From: Pseudomonadota bacterium
GTDB lineage: Bacteria; Pseudomonadota; Gammaproteobacteria; Acidiferrobacterales; Acidiferrobacteraceae
NCBI GenBank assembly: GCA_021795255.1
Contig: JAJYPQ010000112.1
Span: 1 to 10,181 of the forward strand
Direction: 5' to 3'
Length of the DNA stretch: 10,181 nucleotides
Shown here: positions 5,845 through 10,181 of the stretch, piece by piece
Position numbering within the stretch: the stretch's first letter is position 1
Layout of the letters: the number at the start of each line of letters is the position of its first letter
The notes under the pieces: model-generated
Told to the model about the DNA's origin: nothing
The model's database searches: none
Seen by the model: the letters and a program-made list of their open reading frames with translations, nothing else
Program-made: the position numbers and the translations under genes

Positions 5845-7692
5845 ATGCCTAATCACCTGTTACAGAGCGCTGTCTGGCCGAGCATCGCCGTTGGCGCCCC
5901 AGAGCGTATGTATTTCCGAGCCACACCAAATGACGTTTGGCGAACACAACTCGAAGGCGGCGTTCGATGCGTACCTCAAGCCGTGGCCCGCAAAGCACGC
6001 CTGCGCCTCAATACATTCTTCGGGGCCTTTTCGCTGACAAGTTGGTGCAATACAGGGAATATCGATAGCGTTATCGTTTGCGCCCGATTGCAAGGCCGCT
6101 GCCGTTTACGAGTTTGGCGAAATAATGGCCATGAGCCACGGGCACTCCTCTGGGAAGGTGACGTCCATCACGCAGACCCGCAAGCGATTTCCGTTCCTGT
6201 TGGTAATCTCCGTGGCCAGACCGGGGTCTTGTACCCGGAATTTGATTGGTGCGAAGAGGGCTTCTGTCTAACAGAGCTCCATTATCTGACGAGTCAGGAA
6301 CCCCTAGCAAAACCTCGGCTTGCGATCATTATGCCAACGTTCCGGCGGGAATCGTACGTTCGTAAGAATATCGCCGCTCTCAGCCAGGCATTCATCTCAC
6401 AGCCCGCAAGCCCTGTTGCTTTATATGTCATTGACAATGCAGGTACGCTCCACGATACCCCGCCGCCTGGCGTTCACGTCCTTCCTAATCGTAACTTTGG
6501 CGGTTCAGGCGGTTTTGCTCGTGGCGTATTGGAGGTTATGCAGTCTCACTCCTTTAGCCACTGCTTATTCTGTGATGATGACATTGTTATGGAGCCTGAG
6601 TCGGTAAAAAGGTTATCGGCATTTCTCTGCTATATCGACAGCCAGGTCGTTATTGGGGGCGGGATGCTCAATATGGGCGCGAAACATATTTTGCATGAAT
6701 TGGGGGCCCTTTCAAAGATTGGGAATGTATACGTAGAAAAGCAACACAGCAACGAACGCAAAGAGTCTTCTCTTATAAACTACGATCGCGCATCTCATCG
6801 CAATTTTTTTGGTTGGTGGTTTTGTGCTCTCCCTGTGGCAGCTTTCGAAACATTTGGCCTTCCCATGCCCTACTTCGTGCGCGCAGATGATCAAGAATTC
6901 GGAATGCGGCTCAGCCAGGCGGGATGGAAAATGGAGACGCTTCTGGGATGTGCTGTCTGGCACGATGAATTCCATAAGAAAGACAGTCCGGCGATGGACT
7001 ACTACATTCTGCGCAACGGACTTATTACCTGCTGGTTACGGGAGCATTATTTCTCCAGAGTTTCGGCCGTAAATCTTACACTCAGACGCGTGGCCGCCGC
7101 GCTTCTTACCTATCGTTATGAACGTGCGGAGTTCTTGCTCCTCGGTGCGCAAGATGCACTTAAAGGCCCCGGGTTTTTGCGGTCTTTGGAGCCTGACACC
7201 TTTCATGCCCATTTGATGAAGACGCAAACGGCTGTACCAACGTCTGGTTACGCGCACTTGTACCATGGTCATTTGGATCAACCCATCCGACAAAGCCAAT
7301 GGCGGCGCCTCTTTATGGCGGTGACGCTGAATGGGCATCTGTTGCCCTCATTCTTAATGCGTAATACTCACGAAACGGTCGCCGTAGAGCCTCTGCATGG
7401 CCACCGCTTTGGGGCAATTTTTCGGCGTCCAGCAGTCTTATATTATGAACCGACGAGCGGGCGCGGCATACTGTGTCGAATTGATCGGCCTCGTTTCTTT
7501 TCCCTTGCCACACAACTTTTCAGGACAAGTCTGCGCCTTCTTATCTCTCACAGGCGAATTCGCCATGCATGGCAGAAGTCGGAGCGTGACTTGACCTCGG
7601 TGGAGTTCTGGAGGACCTATTTGGATTTGGATGATGGCGCGTCGCCTAGTACCACCACTCTCAGGGCGGTACCTCGAGTGGTGGGCCGTTAA
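5845..7692 (+). CDS. GlfT2-like galactofuranosyltransferase
   Basis: The 615-aa product resembles mycobacterial GlfT2 (about 637 aa), the processive enzyme that builds galactan from UDP-Galf. Residues about 1-150 look like the N-terminal beta-rich domain. The GT-A domain follows: IIMPTFRRESY (161-171), RNFGGSGGFARG (216-227), metal-binding FCDDDI (D244-D246), FFGWWFCALP (W324, W325), YFVRADDQEFGMR (D348, D349, candidate catalytic base) and VWHDEFHKKDSPAMDYYILRN with the conserved His at 373. The C-terminal 200 residues fit the helical part of the family. It probably acts at the inner face of the cytoplasmic membrane on a lipid-linked acceptor. ATG 5845 lies 36 bp after glf, with a weak GGTGG upstream. 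The sequence looks more AT-rich by eye than galE. The family call is strong; processivity and linkage pattern are inferred. Confidence 0.88.
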   Translation: MPNHLLQSAVWPSIAVGAPERMYFRATPNDVWRTQLEGGVRCVPQAVARKARLRLNTFFGAFSLTSWCNTGNIDSVIVCARLQGRCRLRVWRNNGHEPRALLWEGDVHHADPQAISVPVGNLRGQTGVLYPEFDWCEEGFCLTELHYLTSQEPLAKPRLAIIMPTFRRESYVRKNIAALSQAFISQPASPVALYVIDNAGTLHDTPPPGVHVLPNRNFGGSGGFARGVLEVMQSHSFSHCLFCDDDIVMEPESVKRLSAFLCYIDSQVVIGGGMLNMGAKHILHELGALSKIGNVYVEKQHSNERKESSLINYDRASHRNFFGWWFCALPVAAFETFGLPMPYFVRADDQEFGMRLSQAGWKMETLLGCAVWHDEFHKKDSPAMDYYILRNGLITCWLREHYFSRVSAVNLTLRRVAAALLTYRYERAEFLLLGAQDALKGPGFLRSLEPDTFHAHLMKTQTAVPTSGYAHLYHGHLDQPIRQSQWRRLFMAVTLNGHLLPSFLMRNTHETVAVEPLHGHRFGAIFRRPAVLYYEPTSGRGILCRIDRPRFFSLATQLFRTSLRLLISHRRIRHAWQKSERDLTSVEFWRTYLDLDDGASPSTTTLRAVPRVVGR

Positions 7693-8667
7693 ATGGGTGT
7701 GACGATATACTGCGTATACCACAAAAAAGCGCACCTCATCTCCGGCTCTGCCGTGAGGGCAATCCAGGTCGGTAATGGTAATAATATTGCGCCGGATATT
7801 TTACGTGATAACGTGCTTACGAACATTAACAAAAAGAACGAGAGCTATTGTGAGCTCACCGCGCATTATTGGGCCTGGAGGAATGACAGCACCTCTGACT
7901 ATATCGGCCTTATGCATTACCGGCGCCTATTCTTGTTCGCGACCAACACGTCCTTTCGGCGAAATAGATGGGGTTTTTGTGTGGTGCCGGCCTTTACCCA
8001 CGCGCTTTTGTCGCAACTTAATCTGAGCGTCGATGGGGTCTCCCAGTACTGCCTAGGGGTCGATATGGTCCTTCCGAATCCTTGGGATGTGAAGCGGTCT
8101 GGTTACTCCTCTCTTCGAGAGCATTATAGGTTCGGGGATGGCCAGCATGTGGCCGATTTGGATGCAGCTCGCGCCATACTCCTGGCTTCTTATCCGGATT
8201 TTGTGTCGCATTACGATCGCGTTATCGGGGGCAGCGTTGCGAGCTTCAATAACATGTTCGTAATGAGGAGAGCGGTTTTTGAGGATTACTCGACTTGGAT
8301 TTTTGACGTTCTCGAACGCCTGGAGGCTATCATACCGTGGCGCTCCTATGCTCCCGTCGACCGCCGGGTCTTTGGCTATTTATCGGAGCGCCTACTCAAT
8401 GTTTGGGTCTCGTGGTACCAAAGCGCCCATCCTGAGACAATAATTCGATACGCGGACCCAGTTTTTGTCGACGATCCGAGTGAAGAGGCTTTTGCCGTTT
8501 ACGCGAATCCCCGGACCGTTGGGAGGCAATTTGCGGCAGCCGTTGTGTTGCGCAGCGTAAAAAATCACTTCCGCCGCCTTCTTCAGAGAGTTTATGTCCA
8601 TATCCCTGTCGGTATTCGCCTTCGCGTTCGGCCGTATGCGGTAAACGTGCTCCGTGCGCTCTTGTAA
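7693..8667 (+). CDS. DUF4422-family putative glycosyltransferase
   Basis: The 324-aa product has the DUF4422 signatures. NESYCELTAHYWAW (49-62) and SDYIGLMHYRRLF (68-80) lie in the N-terminal half. The later segment SVASFNNMFVMRRAVFEDYSTWIFDVLERLE, then DRRVFGYLSERLLNVWVSWY, matches the family's C-terminal conserved region. DUF4422 proteins occur in O-antigen and capsule clusters and are regarded as glycosyltransferases; the sugar transferred here cannot be read from sequence. No signal peptide or clear membrane helix is present. The last 50 or so residues are basic and amphipathic (KNHFRRLLQRVYVHIPVGIRLRVR), which could favour membrane contact. The ATG follows the TAA of the GlfT2-like gene with no gap, so the two are almost certainly co-translated. 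The gene ends 11 bp before the stop of the convergent methylase fragment. Confidence 0.8.
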   Translation: MGVTIYCVYHKKAHLISGSAVRAIQVGNGNNIAPDILRDNVLTNINKKNESYCELTAHYWAWRNDSTSDYIGLMHYRRLFLFATNTSFRRNRWGFCVVPAFTHALLSQLNLSVDGVSQYCLGVDMVLPNPWDVKRSGYSSLREHYRFGDGQHVADLDAARAILLASYPDFVSHYDRVIGGSVASFNNMFVMRRAVFEDYSTWIFDVLERLEAIIPWRSYAPVDRRVFGYLSERLLNVWVSWYQSAHPETIIRYADPVFVDDPSEEAFAVYANPRTVGRQFAAAVVLRSVKNHFRRLLQRVYVHIPVGIRLRVRPYAVNVLRALL

Positions 8668-8678
8668 CCAAAGGAAGC

Positions 8679-8909
8679 CTACCCAATCCTTCGGGCCCGA
8701 ATAAGCCAAGCGCCGGCCAACTGCGCCCCGACCCTATCAGCCAATCGCGGGTCGTTCCACACAACCAGCGCACATGGCAAAGGCGCGGACCCTGTTCCGC
8801 TGCCAAGGCGCAGGAAACCTTTGCGCATGATCGCGTCAGCCAAAGCCGTCATGTTATCGTGCCACCATCTCGTGGCGGTACGTGACAAAATGGACCCCAT
8901 TGCTACAGC
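8679..8909 (-). pseudogene. C-terminal fragment of a phage-type DNA adenine methylase gene
   Basis: The minus-strand frame reads VAMGSILSRTATRWWHD, then GTGSAPLPCALVVWNDP and GAWLI. This is clearly homologous to residues about 191-259 of the intact methylase gene at 9107-9907 (VVIGLVPSRTDTRWWHD, GKGSAPFPSALVVWGDP, GSWLI). The fragment lacks the NPPY catalytic motif and everything N-terminal to it, so it cannot be an active methyltransferase. Homology stops at about 8909, where repeat copy B begins. The frame stays open upstream to about 8999, but that part shows no methylase similarity. The copies have diverged well beyond a recent duplication, so this is an old partial duplication or the relic of a recombination. 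A short expressed peptide cannot be ruled out. Confidence 0.75.
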
Positions 8910-9124
8910 GGGGCTTGTGAGGGAGACGCGAGCGGACCCGGCCTGGGGGCGAGAGCCGGGGCTTGCAGGACCATGGAGACGAAAAGAGCGCAACCACAAC
9001 GGCGGGTTAAAAAGTCATTGTTAGACCGTTGATATAAAACAACGAAATTCGTTGTTTTGCTATCTCGTTGATCTTGCTAGTCTGAACGAAAAAAGAGGGG
9101 AGCTTCCTACGCGGCCGTTTTTTG
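8909..9124. repeat. Diverged direct repeat, copy B
   Basis: This is the counterpart of the repeat at 1122-1344, in the same orientation. It shares AGGGAGACGCGAGCG (8920-8934, one mismatch), GCAGGACCATGGAGAC (8965-8980, identical), CGGCGGGTTA (9000-9009, one mismatch) and GCGGCCGTTTTTTG (9111-9124, identical). The last word includes the final codons and stop region of the intact methylase gene. The gene-free part between the methylase fragment and that gene also holds a 23-bp palindrome and GTTGAT words at about 9028 and 9067. Confidence 0.75.
9036..9058. promoter_or_regulatory. 23-bp palindrome, candidate operator
   Basis: AAAACAACGAA (9036-9046) and TTCGTTGTTTT (9048-9058) are perfect 11-bp inverted arms around one central base. 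The site is AT-rich against GC-rich surroundings and lies between the intact methylase gene and the methylase fragment. Its length and symmetry fit a dimeric helix-turn-helix operator. The binding protein is unknown; the HTH-methylase encoded next to it is an obvious candidate. No such palindrome was noticed at the matching place in repeat copy A. Confidence 0.55.
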
Positions 9125-9907
9125 AGCGGGTATCAGCCAGGAGCCCGGGAGGGCCGTCGCGATCTGCTCGGCTAGATCGGGATCGCCCCACACGACGAGC
9201 GCGCTTGGGAAAGGCGCGGACCCTTTGCCGTTGCCGAATTTCAGACGACCGCGCAGCATGACGATATCGGCTCGGCCCGCCACGGAATCGTGCCACCATC
9301 TTGTGTCCGTTCGGCTCGGTACCAGTCCTATGACCACGGTACCACTGTTCGCTTCCTGGGCGCACTTGGCGACCCAGTGGGGCAACGCTCGCGAATATGG
9401 CGGGTTCACGAACACCAGGCCAGTCCATGGCCGCGATAGTCCGTCATCGGCTTCCGTCCAGCGCACGAGCGCCGGCACTGGTCCGTCCGATGACGGCGAG
9501 CAAGGGTCAAGATCGAATTCGGAGCGGCTAGCAGCGGCCAGGATAGAGGCCAGCAAATCTTGTGGCGTCCGCCAGGTCTGGTCCCGGCTGGACATGCACG
9601 CCAAGTAGGATTTTCGTTCTGCGATTCTAGGCGTGACTTTGAGGGCCGCTGCCAGGGTGACATAACTCTGGATGGTGCCCTCGCCTCTCGCCAATGCCGC
9701 CACAGTCATCCGGGCGAGACCTGCACGCTTTGCGATCTCGCGCTGTCCGACCTTCTGAGCCAGTGTTGCCGGGTCCGGCCGGAGTTCATACCCGGCCTCG
9801 CGCAAGGCCGCCATCAGAACGGCGAGTCGCCCCTGTCCTTTGCGGATTCGGTGGATGGTCTGCCTGGGTAGATCCAGGTCCGGCAAGTGGCTCAAAAAGT
9901 GATACAT
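9107..9907 (-). CDS. Helix-turn-helix / phage-type DNA N6-adenine methyltransferase fusion
   Basis: The product has 266 residues. The N-terminal part contains two helix-turn-helix-like segments: LPRQTIHRIRKGQGRLAVLMAALREAGYEL (about 13-42) and VGQREIAKRAGLARMTVAALARGEGTIQSYVTLAAALKV (about 53-91), the second a clear XRE/Cro-type unit. The C-terminal part (about 108-262) is a phage-type Dam methylase domain with TWRTPQDLL (111-119), FDLDPC (131-136), the catalytic VNPPYS (167-172), then RTDTRWWHD and GKGSAPFPSALVVWGDP. It should transfer a methyl group from S-adenosylmethionine to adenine N6; the target sequence is not predictable. Stand-alone phage Dam proteins usually lack the XRE part, so DNA binding or self-regulation is likely. 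The ATG at 9905-9907 has a weak GAG-containing ribosome site and a TATACT box 21 bp upstream. A C-terminal paralogous fragment lies about 200 bp downstream. Confidence 0.83.
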   Translation of the reverse strand: MYHFLSHLPDLDLPRQTIHRIRKGQGRLAVLMAALREAGYELRPDPATLAQKVGQREIAKRAGLARMTVAALARGEGTIQSYVTLAAALKVTPRIAERKSYLACMSSRDQTWRTPQDLLASILAAASRSEFDLDPCSPSSDGPVPALVRWTEADDGLSRPWTGLVFVNPPYSRALPHWVAKCAQEANSGTVVIGLVPSRTDTRWWHDSVAGRADIVMLRGRLKFGNGKGSAPFPSALVVWGDPDLAEQIATALPGSWLIPAQKTAA

Positions 9908-9928
9908 ATGCGTCTCATTTTTTAGGCC

Positions 9929-9934
9929 AGTATA
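9929..9934 (-). promoter_or_regulatory. -10 box candidate for the methylase gene
   Basis: TATACT on the minus strand matches the sigma70 -10 consensus at five of six bases and lies 21 bp before the methylase ATG, giving a short leader. No good -35 hexamer is visible at 17 bp, so an activator or a weak promoter is possible. Confidence 0.4.
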
Positions 9935-9969
9935 GACGATAAAAAGGCCGGGGGTTCAGGGGCATCGGC

Positions 9970-10170
9970 TTACGGACTGCGGTTCCAGCGCACGATCAGC
10001 CGATCGATCCAAAGAGAAAGAACGCCCCCGACGAAGAGCGCCACGCCGACCGAAAGCGAGGCCTGCCAGGAACCCGCGATGTACCGATATGCGGCATAAA
10101 AGTGCCAGCGGGGGTGGTAGTACCATGGGCCGCTGAACCAAAGCCCTGGATGGAAGATGTGGAAGAGCAT
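9970..10170 (-). CDS. Small predicted membrane protein, possibly 5'-partial
   Basis: The 66-aa reading frame is not recognised. Its first half is rich in Trp, Tyr, Phe and His (FHPGLWFSGPWYYHPRWHFYAAYRYIAG). Its second half has one hydrophobic helix (about 40-60, SLSVGVALFVGGVLSLWIDRLIV) followed by a positive tail RWNRSP, a plausible single-pass inner-membrane protein. The frame stays open to the window edge, so the start could lie outside; ATG 10168-10170 is the only internal candidate near the edge and has no clear ribosome site. It stops about 60 bp before the methylase gene on the same strand. It could be a small component of a transfer or envelope system, but nothing in the sequence proves that. 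The overlapping frame starting at 10177 lacks this organised composition. Confidence 0.45.
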   Translation of the reverse strand: MLFHIFHPGLWFSGPWYYHPRWHFYAAYRYIAGSWQASLSVGVALFVGGVLSLWIDRLIVRWNRSP

Positions 10171-10181
10171 GGCCCATAAGT

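Noticed and set aside
9935..9970. Terminator between the small membrane ORF and the methylase gene
   Set aside because: A T run is present on the minus strand after a GGCC, but only a 4-bp stem with a long loop can be drawn.
9956..10177. Alternative minus-strand frame at the right edge
   Set aside because: It overlaps the frame with a clear membrane helix and has the Arg/Pro-rich composition typical of off-frame GC-rich DNA.
1..10181. CRISPR array, tRNA, rRNA, transposase or integrase genes
   Set aside because: No regular short repeats with spacers, tRNA-like cloverleaf, rRNA-like stretch, or recombinase motifs were seen on either strand.

Overview
The window looks like part of a mobile or plasmid-type accessory region of a moderately GC-rich proteobacterium. 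The evidence for this is an ArdC-type antirestriction protein, a conjugation coupling-protein-like ATPase and a phage/plasmid-type DNA adenine methylase around a surface-glycan gene block. An acidophilic or environmental gammaproteobacterium-like host is a guess from sequence style. No rRNA, tRNA or other taxonomic marker is present.

Left flank (1-2071, minus strand): an ardC-like zinc metallopeptidase gene (53-1003), a gene-free stretch of about 390 bp carrying one copy of a diverged repeat, and a short TraD/TrwB-like ATPase gene (1391-2071). A spacer of about 370 bp (2072-2437) with an inverted repeat and a nine-G run separates this flank from the plus-strand block.

Central block (about 2438-8667, plus strand): a GT4-family glycosyltransferase, galE (UDP-glucose 4-epimerase), glf (UDP-galactopyranose mutase), a 615-aa galactofuranosyltransferase resembling mycobacterial GlfT2, and a DUF4422 protein. 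The genes overlap or abut, apart from an intrinsic terminator between galE and glf. The logic is coherent: GalE makes UDP-galactopyranose, Glf converts it to UDP-galactofuranose, and the GlfT2-like enzyme adds Galf residues. The GT4 and DUF4422 proteins probably add or modify other sugars. No initiating phosphoglycosyltransferase, flippase, polymerase or ABC exporter gene is in the window, so the pathway must be completed elsewhere.

Right flank (8679-10181, minus strand): a C-terminal fragment of a methylase gene, a second copy of the diverged repeat containing a 23-bp palindrome, and an intact methylase gene whose product carries two N-terminal helix-turn-helix-like segments (9107-9907). A small membrane-protein ORF (9970-10170) lies at the edge.

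The main structural observation is that the intergenic regions at about 1122-1344 and 8909-9124 are diverged direct repeats with conserved word order and spacing. They lie on either side of the ATPase gene and the glycan block. This suggests modular exchange of cargo in a mobile element, which is an inference from this one sequence.
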